A stretch of DNA of 64,000 nt from Paeniglutamicibacter sulfureus (GTDB lineage Bacteria > Actinomycetota > Actinomycetes > Actinomycetales > Micrococcaceae). How positions within the stretch are numbered: the first letter of the stretch is position 1; each line of letters opens with the position of its first letter. The translations under genes were made by a program, and so were the position numbers. Below the pieces are notes generated by a model. That model was not told where the DNA came from. It made no database searches and worked only from the letters and a program-made list of their open reading frames with translations. This document shows, in pieces, positions 17,931-29,899 of this stretch. Where the stretch lies: positions 2,044,149 to 2,108,148 of the forward strand of contig NZ_JAULBL010000002.1 of the NCBI RefSeq assembly GCF_030512175.1, written 5' to 3'.

Positions 17931-17973
17931 AAGGGCGGTCCGCCCCTCCGGTTTCGGGGCGGACCGCCCTTTT
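17931..17973. terminator. Perfect 16-bp hairpin, bidirectional terminator
   Basis: Arms 17931-17946 and 17956-17971 pair perfectly around a 9-base loop; the right arm runs into TTTT, the left arm begins AA. It lies between convergent rdgB (stop 17903) and the DUF222 gene (stop 18040). Confidence 0.85.
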
Positions 17974-18039
17974 GCATGCCCGTTATTGGGCATGGGCATG
18001 GGAAATCACCGGCAGGTCCACGGCCGTGGGCCGTGCCTC

Positions 18040-19920
18040 TCAGAACAGGGGTGGGTTCAGGGTGCGGTCCCGCCAGTAATTGTTGCGTCGGGGTTTTTGT
18101 TCGGGGTCCATGAACTTGGGCAGGATGACGCTGAAGAGCCCGTCGGTGTCACGGACGACGCGCACCAGCCCGGTGTGGAAGGCGTGGTGTGCCGAGGTGC
18201 ATCCGGGGGCGCCTTCGTTGATCTCGGTCTTGCCGCCGTTGGCGAAGAAGTTGAAGTGGTGGATTTCGCAGTGTTCGGGCGGAACGGTGCAGCCGGGCAT
18301 GATGCAACCGCCGTAGAGGCCGAGAATGATTTCGCGCATGTAGTCGGGGAAGAGGCGTTCCTCCCGGCCGAGGTCAAGGATCCGGGAGTCCCCGCCCATG
18401 ACCGCTGGGATGACCCCGCCGTTGCACAGGCCCTGGCGGAGTTCGGCGGGGGTGAGTTGTTGGCCGCGGCTGGTGATGCCGTGGGTGTCGGCCAAGCCGC
18501 GGAGTTCGTCAAGGGTGGCGATGACCAGGGTCTTGGGGGAGGGAAGACCGGTGGTCTTCTTCCCGGTGGCGGGGTTCCCGGCGGACCTGATGAGGTTCAT
18601 CAGCCCCTGGAGATGGCGTTGGGGAGGGGTGAGTCCGTCGGGGCCGGAGGCGGCGGAGTTCATGGTGGCCGGATCGCCGGCCCTGTTGCCGGTCCCGTTG
18701 CCGGTGTTGTTGGCGCCGTTCCCGGTGAACAAGTTGTCCAGGTTGAGGCCGTTGGGGTCCAGGGACAGGTTCCTGACGGCCTCCGCGTCGTTCAGCGGGC
18801 GGCCGGTGGTGGGGTCGACGAGGAAATCAGGGAACCCGGCTCCGGCACCGTTGCCGGTGTTCGACCGGCCGTTGGCGGCGTTGGAGGCGTTGGCGCCGTT
18901 GGAGCCGGAAGCGTTGGAGGCGTTGGCGGGCCCGGTGCCGTCGCTGCCGGCGGCGGCGCCTGCGCCCGAGCCCGCGGCGGCACCGGTGGCCAGGGACTGG
19001 GCGAGCAGGCCGTCGCGGTCCCCGGCCTTGGTCCGGGGGTTGTCGGTGCTGGCGCAGAGGGCCAGCAGGGCCTCGGTGTCGGCGGGCAGGGTGCGGAGCA
19101 GGAATTCGCCGAGCCCGCCGGTGGTGCCGCGGTTGAAGAGACCGGTTCTGGCGCGCAGGACGTCCTCCGGGACGTCCTTGGTGCCCTGTTCGAGGGTGCC
19201 CTGGATGCCGGCGAGCAGCTTGGCGGTGGTGCGGGGGTCCTCGCGACGCACGGATTCGGCGACCTGATCCTCCAGCTGCCCGGCCAGCACGGCGGGGTTG
19301 GGGTGCTGGTTGATGTGTGGTGCGAGTTTTTCCAGCCTGCGGGCCGCGGCACCGATTTCCTTCGGGTCGGCGGTGCCATTGGCCAGGTCGTCGGCCAGCG
19401 TCGGGAACCTCGCCGGGACGGGTTGGCCGTGGATGTCGGTGCCGGGCAGCAGCCGGTCAATGGAGCGGACGCGTTCGCGGGCCTCAAAGAAGGAGATGTG
19501 CAGGAAGCCGGTGAGGAACTCGGTGGTGTCCTTGAAGACGGGCCGCCCGGTGGGAACGGTCCGAGGATCCTCGGGCAGGTACGTCGTGCCGACGACGTAG
19601 GGGGCCGGGTCCGCGTGGACCGCGGCGAGGGCGTCGAACGTGGCCTCGGGCAGTTCGTGGGCCAGGGTGCGCCGGGCAGTGTCGGCCGCGAGGAGCTGGG
19701 CGTGGCCAGCGGCGCGGTGCGCTTCCTCGGCGGCTTGGGCGAACAGGGCGGCGGCGGTGGGGGAGGTGGTGCGTGCGACGCGCCGGGCGAGGTCGCGGGC
19801 CAACCGCTGGGCCTCGAGCAGCGCGCGCAGTTCATCGTCCGGCGACACAGGGTGTCCCGGGGTGCCGCGGGTACCCGCGATGAGTTCGATGAACCGGTCG
19901 GTTTCCATGTCCACCAGCAT
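18040..19920 (-). CDS. DUF222-HNH endonuclease-like protein, 626 aa
   Basis: DUF222/HNH proteins are abundant in Micrococcaceae genomes and their biological role is not settled. The DUF222 region spans about residues 1-290 and the HNH domain the C-terminal ~110: CIMPGCTVPPEHCEIHHFNFFANGG, with the two Cys and the His-His pair, then CTSAHHAFHTG. Between them, about residues 310-430, is a low-complexity linker rich in Gly, Asn, Ala and Ser (repeats such as GNGANNTGNG and NASGSNGANASNA). The ATG at 19920 opens the conserved region; no clear Shine-Dalgarno or -10 is seen. The linker is longer than in members I know. Confidence 0.85.
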   Translation of the reverse strand: MLVDMETDRFIELIAGTRGTPGHPVSPDDELRALLEAQRLARDLARRVARTTSPTAAALFAQAAEEAHRAAGHAQLLAADTARRTLAHELPEATFDALAAVHADPAPYVVGTTYLPEDPRTVPTGRPVFKDTTEFLTGFLHISFFEARERVRSIDRLLPGTDIHGQPVPARFPTLADDLANGTADPKEIGAAARRLEKLAPHINQHPNPAVLAGQLEDQVAESVRREDPRTTAKLLAGIQGTLEQGTKDVPEDVLRARTGLFNRGTTGGLGEFLLRTLPADTEALLALCASTDNPRTKAGDRDGLLAQSLATGAAAGSGAGAAAGSDGTGPANASNASGSNGANASNAANGRSNTGNGAGAGFPDFLVDPTTGRPLNDAEAVRNLSLDPNGLNLDNLFTGNGANNTGNGTGNRAGDPATMNSAASGPDGLTPPQRHLQGLMNLIRSAGNPATGKKTTGLPSPKTLVIATLDELRGLADTHGITSRGQQLTPAELRQGLCNGGVIPAVMGGDSRILDLGREERLFPDYMREIILGLYGGCIMPGCTVPPEHCEIHHFNFFANGGKTEINEGAPGCTSAHHAFHTGLVRVVRDTDGLFSVILPKFMDPEQKPRRNNYWRDRTLNPPLF

Positions 19921-20044
19921 GCGTCGACGCGAAGAGGAATGGTTCGGGGTGGCAATGTCTGTGGATGGGGACCCGGTTGATCCACAAACCAGGTGCACGG
20001 TTGTTGCGCCCGGGCCGGAAGCGGAGGAGGATGCCCCGGTGCGG

Positions 20045-20803
20045 CTACTTCCCGCGGCCGTCCCGGGGGCCGAACACGGTGAGTGCCTCGGCGTCGCTCG
20101 CGGTGGAGCGGATGAAGTACTCGGCCCATTGCCGGCGGTTCGGGTAGCTTGATTCGGCCACCACTCGTTCGATGGTTTTCTCGACGTCGATGGTGCTGCG
20201 GTGAAGGGATACTGCACCGTTGTGCAGCAGGGCCCAGTTGCCACCCGGACGGCCGTAGGGCATGCCCACGCTGCCGGGGTTGACGACCATGCGTCGATCC
20301 ACCAGCCGCACAAACGGCATGTGGGTGTGCCCGCAGACCACGGTCTGGACTGCGTCGGGCAACCCGGCGAAGACTTCCGTCCAGCGCTCCAGCCGGCTGT
20401 CCACCAGCACGACCTCTTCGTCGTCCCGCGGGGTCCCGTGGCAGAAGAGAACGGGGCCGAAGCCCTGGACCTCCAAGGTGACAGGATGCGGCAGCTGCTC
20501 CAGTAGCGAGATGTGTTTCGGGGCCAGCTGCGCGGCGGCCCAGGGAACGACCTCGTCGGCAACCTCGATCGAAGCTCCCCGGGCCACGGCCGCCAGCTCG
20601 CGGTCGGCGTTGCCGCGCACCAGCACGGCCCGCTCGCCCAGGGCCGCCAAAAGGTCCAGGACCTCGGTGGGTTGCGGCCCCGCGGCGTGGTCCCCGGTGA
20701 CGACGATGAGCTCCGCGGCCGCCACGGCGGGTTCGGCCAGGACCGCCTCGAGCACCGGCAATACCCCGTGGATGTCGGACAGGACGGCGACGCTTCGCAT
20801 CAT
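20045..20803 (-). CDS. Metallophosphoesterase (YfcE-like), 252 aa
   Basis: This is a calcineurin-like phosphoesterase. The dimetal motifs are in order: SDIHG near residue 9, VTGDHAAGP near 36, VRGNAD near 62, LFCHGTPRDD near 120, and CGHTHMPF near 158. The NPGSVGMPYG segment near 176 is typical of the YfcE/MJ0936 group of phosphodiesterases. The normally invariant GD-x-V-D/N of motif II reads GDHAAG. The start at 20803 (or the ATG at 20800) follows CATACT at 20815-20810 by 6 nt, suggesting a leaderless start. The physiological substrate is unknown. Confidence 0.87.
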   Translation of the reverse strand: MMRSVAVLSDIHGVLPVLEAVLAEPAVAAAELIVVTGDHAAGPQPTEVLDLLAALGERAVLVRGNADRELAAVARGASIEVADEVVPWAAAQLAPKHISLLEQLPHPVTLEVQGFGPVLFCHGTPRDDEEVVLVDSRLERWTEVFAGLPDAVQTVVCGHTHMPFVRLVDRRMVVNPGSVGMPYGRPGGNWALLHNGAVSLHRSTIDVEKTIERVVAESSYPNRRQWAEYFIRSTASDAEALTVFGPRDGRGK

Positions 20804-20865
20804 GCCCCGAGTATGCCGGTCCCGCGGGGCGGGAACAAGGGCGCGCCGGGACGGTAAGGCAGCGG

Positions 20866-21123
20866 TTAGAGGTCGGGGTCGTCCACTTCGCGGGTGGTCC
20901 GCGTGACACCGTCGACCTCGCCGTGGCCATTGACGGTCCGGCGGGTCGAGACGCTACGGCGACGGCGGAAGGTGAAAACCAGCCCCAGCACAAAGATCAG
21001 GACGCCGGCTCCCATGAGGAGGTTCCCGACCAGTGGAAGGTCCAGCCAGCTCACTTCGACATTCAGTGCGAAGCGGATCACCGCGCCGACAACGAACAGG
21101 AAAATTCCGGCACCGATACTCAT
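20866..21123 (-). CDS. DUF6458 family small membrane protein, 85 aa
   Basis: This is a small actinobacterial membrane protein. Two hydrophobic spans at about residues 3-23 and 30-50 are separated by the short DLPLVG-type turn that marks the DUF6458 family. A basic segment (FRRRRSVSTRRTV) and an acidic tail follow, so both ends are probably cytoplasmic on the positive-inside rule. GGAG lies 6 nt before the ATG. The function is unknown; no partner is obvious among the neighbours. Confidence 0.82.
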   Translation of the reverse strand: MSIGAGIFLFVVGAVIRFALNVEVSWLDLPLVGNLLMGAGVLIFVLGLVFTFRRRRSVSTRRTVNGHGEVDGVTRTTREVDDPDL

Positions 21124-21286
21124 AATGTCTCCGCCTTTCCGGGCGATTGTGCATTAACGAACGTTTGATCAGTGGTTCCAGCTTACTGATTGCCGCCGCT
21201 GACGCCACCCATTGGCCGTGCGGTTGGCGACCGGCGGCACGCGGGCGGACCGCTCCCGGCCAAGAGGGCCCGCCCCCGGGTGCGCG

Positions 21287-24510
<3,224 letters not shown>

Positions 24511-24846
24511 ATGAAGAAGTTTTCACTGACGGCCATTGCCCGCGCACAGGTGCAGGCAGCCGCGGCGCAGTCCAGCGGGCGCGCGGCCAGCACCGTGTTC
24601 GGCGGGCACGAACAGACCTTGCGCCAGACGGTCATCGGCCTGGCCTCCGGCACCGAGCTGAAGGAACACATCAATCCCGGCGAGGCGACGGTCATGGTGC
24701 TCACCGGCCGGATCCGCCTGAGCTCGGACGGCGATTCCTGGGAGGCACGGACCGGGGACCTGCTGGTGATGCCGCCGGGCTATTCGCAGATCACCGCGCT
24801 GGAGGAATCCAGCCTGCTGCTCAGCGTGGCCAAGACCGACAGATAG
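24511..24846 (+). CDS. Small cupin-domain protein, 111 aa
   Basis: This is a single-domain cupin. The first cupin motif is degenerate (INPGEATVMVLTGRIRL, near residues 52-70) and the second appears as RTGDLLVMPPGYSQITALEESSLLL (split here: RTGDLLVMPPG near 80, then the beta strand). The canonical metal histidines are mostly lacking, so it may be a ligand-binding protein rather than a metalloenzyme. The N-terminal helix (MKKFSLTAIARAQVQAAA) is typical of small stress-related cupins in actinobacteria. GAGGAG lies 5 nt before the ATG. It converges with the isomerase gene 8 nt away. Confidence 0.8.
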   Translation: MKKFSLTAIARAQVQAAAAQSSGRAASTVFGGHEQTLRQTVIGLASGTELKEHINPGEATVMVLTGRIRLSSDGDSWEARTGDLLVMPPGYSQITALEESSLLLSVAKTDR

Positions 24847-24854
24847 GCAGCCAG

Positions 24855-25877
24855 TCAGTGCTGGTTGCCAAAGGCGGCGTCGAAGGAAGTCTCCGGCAGC
24901 TTCCACAGCAAGGAGCGGACATACTCCACCGCCTGGCTGGCCCCGTGCAGCCGGTCCATGCCGGCGTCCTCCCATTCGATGGAAATCGGACCTGAGTAGC
25001 CGATGGACTTCAACGCCCTGAACGCGTCCTCCCACGGAACGTCCCCGTGCCCGGTGGAGACGAAGTCCCAGCCGCGCCGCGGGTCTCCCCACGGCAGGTG
25101 CGAACCCAGCACCCCTGCACGGCCGTTGGGGGTGCGCATCCGGGTGTCCTTGCAGTCGACGTGGTAGATCCGGTCCTTGAAGTCCCAGATGAAACCGACG
25201 GGGTCGATGTTTTGCCACATCATGTGCGAGGGGTCCCAGTTGAACCCGAATGCCTCCCGGTGCCCGATGGCCTCCAGGGCGCGCACCGATGACCAGTAGT
25301 CATAGGCGATTTCCGAGGGGTGCACCTCGTGGGCGAAGCGCACGCCCTGTTCGTCGAAGACATCGAGGATCGGGTTCCAGCGATCGGCGAAGTCCTGGTA
25401 GCCCGCGTCGATGACCGAGGCGGGCACCGGCGGGAACTGGGCCACATAGGGCCAGATCTTCGATCCGGTGAACCCCACCACGGTATCCGCGCCGAGCTTG
25501 CGGGCGACCCGGGCGGCGCGCTTCATGTCCTCGGCGGCGCGTTGGCGCACGCCCTCCGGTTCCCCGTCGCCCCAGGTGTACGGGCGCACCAGCGCCTCGT
25601 GGCGGAAGTCGATGGGGTCGTCGCACACCGCTTGGCCGGTGAGGTGGTTGGAGATCGCGTAGACCTTCAGTCCGTGGCGTCCAAGGATGTCCAGGCGTGA
25701 CTGGGCGTAGTCGTCGTCCTCGTCCGCCCTGCGCAGGTCCAGGTGGTCGCCCGAGGCGGCGATTTCCAGGCCGTCGTAGCCCCACTCGGCGGCGTGCGCC
25801 GCGACCTGCTCGAAGGGCAGGTCCGCCCATTGGCCGGTGAAGAGGGTGACCGGGTGGGTCGAAGCGGGGGTGCTCAT
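24855..25877 (-). CDS. Sugar phosphate isomerase/epimerase (TIM barrel), 340 aa
   Basis: This is a xylose-isomerase-like TIM-barrel protein, a family of isomerases, epimerases and dehydratases acting on sugars, inositol derivatives and keto-acids. Metal-binding positions are seen in order: HEVHPSE near residue 185, FNWDPSHMMW near 220, HVDCKDT near 248 and SIEWEDAG near 308. The N terminus carries VTLFTGQWADLPFEQV. The start ATG at 25877 is preceded by GGAGAACGAC. It is 75 nt downstream of the ROK regulator on the same strand, so they may be co-transcribed. The carbohydrate importer and MocA-type dehydrogenase that diverge from the regulator suggest a common sugar or polyol pathway. Confidence 0.85.
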   Translation of the reverse strand: MSTPASTHPVTLFTGQWADLPFEQVAAHAAEWGYDGLEIAASGDHLDLRRADEDDDYAQSRLDILGRHGLKVYAISNHLTGQAVCDDPIDFRHEALVRPYTWGDGEPEGVRQRAAEDMKRAARVARKLGADTVVGFTGSKIWPYVAQFPPVPASVIDAGYQDFADRWNPILDVFDEQGVRFAHEVHPSEIAYDYWSSVRALEAIGHREAFGFNWDPSHMMWQNIDPVGFIWDFKDRIYHVDCKDTRMRTPNGRAGVLGSHLPWGDPRRGWDFVSTGHGDVPWEDAFRALKSIGYSGPISIEWEDAGMDRLHGASQAVEYVRSLLWKLPETSFDAAFGNQH

Positions 25878-25951
25878 GGTGTCGTTCTCCTGTACCTGGC
25901 CATCCGTGGCCGTGGTGTGCCGGGGGAATTGGTGGTGGGTGGGGGCGCCCG

Positions 25952-27178
25952 TTACCGGGACGCCGCGGTTGACTGGGGGGAGCTGCGCTCCTGGACCAGC
26001 CCGTCGACGGCTGCCGCGGAAAGGACGTGCTGGATCACCAGCATGCTGGCACCGCGCACCCCGGCCATTTCCCGCGAGGCCGATCCGACGATCACCAGGT
26101 GCTGGGTGGCCAGCGGGGTGGAGCGGAAATAGACCAGCTCGCGCACCCCGGCGATCACGTGTTCGCCGGCGTTGGCCAGGCGCCCGCCCAGGACGATCAC
26201 CGAGGGGTTGAGCAGGTTCACGCACATCGCCAGGACCGAGCCGATGTCGCGCCCGGCCTGGCGCAGCACCGCGATGGCCGCGGTGTTGTTTGCCTCGGCC
26301 AGCTTCCCGACCTCGGAGGCGGTGGCGACCTCGATGCCGTGGGCTGCCAGGTTCCTGGCGACGGCGGGCCCGCCGGCCAGCGCCTCGAGGCAGCCGGTGT
26401 TCCCGCAGGAGCACGGTGTGCTCGCGCCTCCCGGGACCTGGACATGGCCGAGGTCCCCGGCCGATCCCTGGGCGCCGCGCTGCAGCTCGCCGCCGCTGAT
26501 GATGCCCACCCCGATGCCCGTGGCCACCTTCACGAACATCAGGTTCTCGGTGTCGGGCCAACTGAAGGACTGCTCGCCCAGGGCCATGATGTTCACGTCG
26601 TTGTCCACCAGCACCGGCACGTCGAAGGTCCGCTGGATGGTGCCGGGGATGTCGAAGTCGTTCCATCCGGGCATGATCGGGGGCTTGGTGGGCCGTCCGG
26701 TGGAATGCTCGACGGGTCCCGGGACGCCGATGGCGATACCCGAGAGCGTCGCGGCGTCGCGGCCGTTGCGCCCCAGCAGTTCGATAAAGCTGTGCACCAC
26801 CCAGTCGAGCACCGGCACCGGGCCGGTGGCGATGTCGACATCGGCACGCAGGTGGTCGATGACGTTTCCGGCCAGGTCGGTCAGCGCCAGGATCCCGTGG
26901 GCAGCTCCGAGGTCGGCAGCAAGCACCGTGCGGGACTCGGGGACGAAGGCGAAGGTCGAGGGAGGGCGGCCCCCGGAGGAGAGCGCGGGCCCGACGGCAC
27001 CGATGAGCCCAATGTCCTGAAGCGCATCGATGCGTGCGGCGATCGTGGAACGAGAGAGGCCGGTGCGCGTTGCCAGCTCGGAACGGGTACGGGGCCGTCC
27101 GTCGCGCAGAAGCTGGAAAAGCTCTCCGGCACCTGTCCCAGGGGTGGGTGGCTTGGGGGTAATCATCGAGATGGCCAT
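25952..27178 (-). CDS. ROK-family transcriptional regulator, 408 aa
   Basis: An N-terminal winged helix (residues ~15-75, RSELATRTGLSRSTIAARIDAL) is fused to a ROK sugar-kinase-like domain. The ROK zinc motif is complete: CSCGNTGCLEAL near residue 260, and GIAIGVPGPV near 150 and VKVATGIGVGIISGG near 220 match the ROK glycine signatures. Such proteins repress sugar catabolic genes and respond to a sugar ligand. It diverges from the ABC importer across 111 bp, the expected place for its operator. Start choice is uncertain between ATG 27178 and 27166; no Shine-Dalgarno is clear. Phosphotransfer to sugar is unlikely for this regulator subtype. Confidence 0.85.
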   Translation of the reverse strand: MAISMITPKPPTPGTGAGELFQLLRDGRPRTRSELATRTGLSRSTIAARIDALQDIGLIGAVGPALSSGGRPPSTFAFVPESRTVLAADLGAAHGILALTDLAGNVIDHLRADVDIATGPVPVLDWVVHSFIELLGRNGRDAATLSGIAIGVPGPVEHSTGRPTKPPIMPGWNDFDIPGTIQRTFDVPVLVDNDVNIMALGEQSFSWPDTENLMFVKVATGIGVGIISGGELQRGAQGSAGDLGHVQVPGGASTPCSCGNTGCLEALAGGPAVARNLAAHGIEVATASEVGKLAEANNTAAIAVLRQAGRDIGSVLAMCVNLLNPSVIVLGGRLANAGEHVIAGVRELVYFRSTPLATQHLVIVGSASREMAGVRGASMLVIQHVLSAAAVDGLVQERSSPQSTAASR

Positions 27179-27289
27179 GGAACAAGTGAAGCATATTGGG
27201 CAGAAGATGTAGTGCTCATCACAATTAATGACAGATATCGGTCGACTTTTGCTCGACAATAATCATAAGTCCGTGTAACGTCCATCACT
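27179..27289. promoter_or_regulatory. Divergent regulatory region between ROK regulator and sugar ABC operon
   Basis: This 111-bp AT-rich stretch separates the two start codons. It contains GTCGA-N7-TCGAC (27241-27245 and 27253-27257), an inverted repeat that could be a ROK-protein operator. TAACGT at 27276-27281 precedes the importer ATG by 8 nt, suggesting a leaderless start. The region is more AT-rich than any gene nearby. Confidence 0.5.
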
Positions 27290-28828
27290 ATGAGTGACGA
27301 CGAAGCCACAGGCGCCACCCCTGGCAGGGCGCATCTGCTTGAAATGCGCGGGATCGAAAAGCGGTTCCCCGGCATCATCGCCCTGCAGGATGTCTCGTTC
27401 GAGGTCTCCGCCGGCGAGGTGCACTGCCTGCTGGGCCAAAACGGCGCCGGCAAGTCCACCCTGATCAAGGTGCTGGCAGGTGCCCACCGGCCCAACGAAG
27501 GACAGATCCTGCTCGATGGCAAGGAGGTCGGCTTCTCCAGCCCGGATGACGCGATCAAGGCGGGCATCGGCACCGTGTACCAGGAGCTCGACCTCGTCGA
27601 GACGCTCACCGTCGCCGAGAACATCTTCCTGGGCCACGAGAAATCCCGGGGCGGATTCAGTTCCCGCCGGGCCGAGCAGCTCGAAGCCGCTCGGCTGTTG
27701 GCCAGCCTCGGCCATTCCGAGATCTCCCCGCTCATGGAAGTCGGCGAACTCTCCGCCGCAGGCCAGCAGATCGTCTCCATGGCACGGGCGCTGTCCCGTG
27801 ACGTGCGGCTGATCATCATGGACGAGCCCTCGGCCGTCCTGGACTCCGAGGAGGTGCGCAACCTCTTCGACACCGTCCGCACGCTCACGGCAGCCGGCGT
27901 CGCGGTCATCTACATCTCGCACCGGCTCGAGGAAATCCGGGTCATCGGCGACCGCATCACCGTCCTGAAGGATGGGCGGGCGGTTGCCTCGAACCTGCGG
28001 GTCTCCGAAACCCCCAACGTCGAACTCATCCGGCTCATGACCGGCCGCTCCATCACCAACGTCTTCCCGCCGGTTGCCGCCCTCGCCGCGGAGGCAACCG
28101 AGATCCTCTCGGTCAACGACCTGGTCGTGGCCCCCGGACACGATCCGATCTCCTTCTCCGTGCGGGCAGGAGAGGTGCTGGGGCTGGCGGGGCTGGTCGG
28201 CTCCGGCCGCTCGGAAATCCTTGGTGCCATCTACGGCAGCACCAAGCCGGTCTCCGGAACCGTCGACATCGACGGCACGAGGCTGCGCCCCGGCTCGACG
28301 GTCTCGGCCGTGAACGCGGGCATGGGGCTGTGCCCGGAGGAGCGCAAGAGCCAGGCGCTGTTGCTCGATGACACCCTCGCCGCAAACTTCACCCTGGCCA
28401 GCATCGGGCGCTACGCCACCGCCGGGTTCACCAGCCAGAAGGCCGAGTACCGGGTGAGCATGGAGCAGATCCGGAACCTGGAGCTGCGCCCGGCCGACCC
28501 CGCCCGCGAGGCCCGCACGCTCTCTGGCGGAAACCAGCAAAAGGTCGTGCTGGGCCGCTGGCTCTCACACGGCTGCCGCGTGCTGCTGCTCGACGAGCCC
28601 TCCCGCGGCGTCGACGTCGGGGCGCGCAGCGAGATATACAACCTCATCGCCGGGTTGTCCCGGGCGGGCATCGCCATCGTCGTGGTCTCCAGCGAACTCG
28701 AGGAGGTCCTCGGGCTCTGCCACGAGGTGCTTGTCGTGTCCGAAAACCGGATCGTGCACCGGGCACCCGCAGTCGATCTAAGCGAACACCAGATTCTTGA
28801 CCTCGTGATGGAAGGGACCACACTATGA
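27290..28828 (+). CDS. Sugar ABC transporter ATP-binding protein (RbsA-type), 512 aa
   Basis: Two fused nucleotide-binding domains, as in RbsA/XylG/MglA. The first has Walker A GQNGAGKST near residue 47 and Walker B IIMDEPSAV near 175; its signature region is SAAGQQ. The second has a degenerate P-loop, GLVGSGRSE near 300, and the signature LSGGNQQKV near 405, with LLLDEPSRGVDVG near 430. This is the asymmetric pattern normal for carbohydrate importers of the CUT2 class. It overlaps the permease gene by 4 nt (ATGA). Confidence 0.93.
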   Translation: MSDDEATGATPGRAHLLEMRGIEKRFPGIIALQDVSFEVSAGEVHCLLGQNGAGKSTLIKVLAGAHRPNEGQILLDGKEVGFSSPDDAIKAGIGTVYQELDLVETLTVAENIFLGHEKSRGGFSSRRAEQLEAARLLASLGHSEISPLMEVGELSAAGQQIVSMARALSRDVRLIIMDEPSAVLDSEEVRNLFDTVRTLTAAGVAVIYISHRLEEIRVIGDRITVLKDGRAVASNLRVSETPNVELIRLMTGRSITNVFPPVAALAAEATEILSVNDLVVAPGHDPISFSVRAGEVLGLAGLVGSGRSEILGAIYGSTKPVSGTVDIDGTRLRPGSTVSAVNAGMGLCPEERKSQALLLDDTLAANFTLASIGRYATAGFTSQKAEYRVSMEQIRNLELRPADPAREARTLSGGNQQKVVLGRWLSHGCRVLLLDEPSRGVDVGARSEIYNLIAGLSRAGIAIVVVSSELEEVLGLCHEVLVVSENRIVHRAPAVDLSEHQILDLVMEGTTL

Positions 28829-29853
28829 GTACCTCGGCCGCAACCGAGCTCAAGCAGGCACCGAGCCTGTCTCCCCGGCGCAGCGCCATGAAATGGCTGT
28901 TGGATGCCGGGCTGCGCCGGAACATGGGGCTGATCCTGGCCCTGGCGCTGCTCTTCGTGCTGGGCGCCGTCACCGCGGGGGAGCGCTTCGCCGACTCGAA
29001 CAACGTGATGACCATCGTTCGCCTGGCCGCCGTGACCGGGGTGGTCAGCATCGGGGCCACGTTCGTGATCACCATCGCCGGCATCGACCTGTCGGTCGGG
29101 GCGGTGCTTGCGCTCTCGGCCGTCTGGGCGACAACCCTCTCCGGGCAGGCATTTGCCGATTCAACCTCCTGGATCTTCATGGCGCTCACCGCCATGGGGG
29201 TCGGTGCTGCCGCGGGTCTGGTCAATGGGATCCTGATTGCCTACGGCAAGGTCGTCTCCTTCATCACCACCCTGGCCATGCTGGCCGCCGCGCGCGGGCT
29301 GGCGGAGATCATCTCCGACAAGAAGACCCAGATCATCACCGTGGACCCGTTCCTCGAGGCAGTGGGCGGGAACCTCTTCGGGATCCCGGTCATCGTGCTG
29401 ATCTTCATCCTGGTCGCCATCGGCGGCTGGGTGCTGCTGAACCGCACCACCTTCGGCCGGCGCACCTTCGCCATCGGCGGGAACCCGGAGGCCGCCCGCC
29501 TGGCGGGCATCAAGGTCGAACGCCACACCATGGCCATCTACGCGCTCGCCGGGCTCTGCGCCGGCATCGGCGCGTTCATGCTCATGGCCCGCACCACCAC
29601 CGGCAGCGCCACCCACGGCACCGGGCTGGAACTGGACGTGATCGCCGCGGTGGTCATTGGCGGAACCCTGCTCACGGGCGGCCGAGGCTCGATCTTCGGC
29701 ACCGTGCTCGGCGTGCTGATCTTCTCCACGCTGACCAACATCTTCACCCTGAACAACCTCTCGCTCTCGGTGCAGCTCGTCGCCAAGGGCGCCATCATCG
29801 TGATCGCCGTGCTGATCCAGCGCCAGCTGGCCGCCCGGCAATCCCGCACCTGA
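28825..29853 (+). CDS. Sugar ABC transporter permease (RbsC-type), 342 aa
   Basis: This is the membrane subunit of the CUT2-class importer. It has about eight to ten spans, the GIDLSVGAVLALSAV segment near residue 90 and the GGNPEAARLAGIKVERH coupling segment near 220 that contacts the ATPase. ATGA overlap with the upstream ATPase indicates translational coupling. The N terminus of about 30 residues is hydrophilic and cytoplasmic. The substrate is not identifiable from sequence. Confidence 0.92.
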   Translation: MSTSAATELKQAPSLSPRRSAMKWLLDAGLRRNMGLILALALLFVLGAVTAGERFADSNNVMTIVRLAAVTGVVSIGATFVITIAGIDLSVGAVLALSAVWATTLSGQAFADSTSWIFMALTAMGVGAAAGLVNGILIAYGKVVSFITTLAMLAAARGLAEIISDKKTQIITVDPFLEAVGGNLFGIPVIVLIFILVAIGGWVLLNRTTFGRRTFAIGGNPEAARLAGIKVERHTMAIYALAGLCAGIGAFMLMARTTTGSATHGTGLELDVIAAVVIGGTLLTGGRGSIFGTVLGVLIFSTLTNIFTLNNLSLSVQLVAKGAIIVIAVLIQRQLAARQSRT

Positions 29854-29899
29854 CCCGCACCACCCACACCGCGCCAAATACTGTTTCAAAGGAGAAGTA

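Noticed and set aside
17986-19980. Plus-strand open frame of about 660 codons opposite the DUF222-HNH gene
   Set aside because: Gly/Val/Ala-rich shadow of the third-position bias; the minus strand encodes the HNH motif.
19960-19986. TGTGGAT/ATCCACA inverted repeat near the DUF222 gene start, reminiscent of a DnaA-box pair
   Set aside because: The boxes differ from TTATCCACA, there is no cluster of copies and no dnaA, dnaN or AT-rich unwinding region; a replication origin is not supported.
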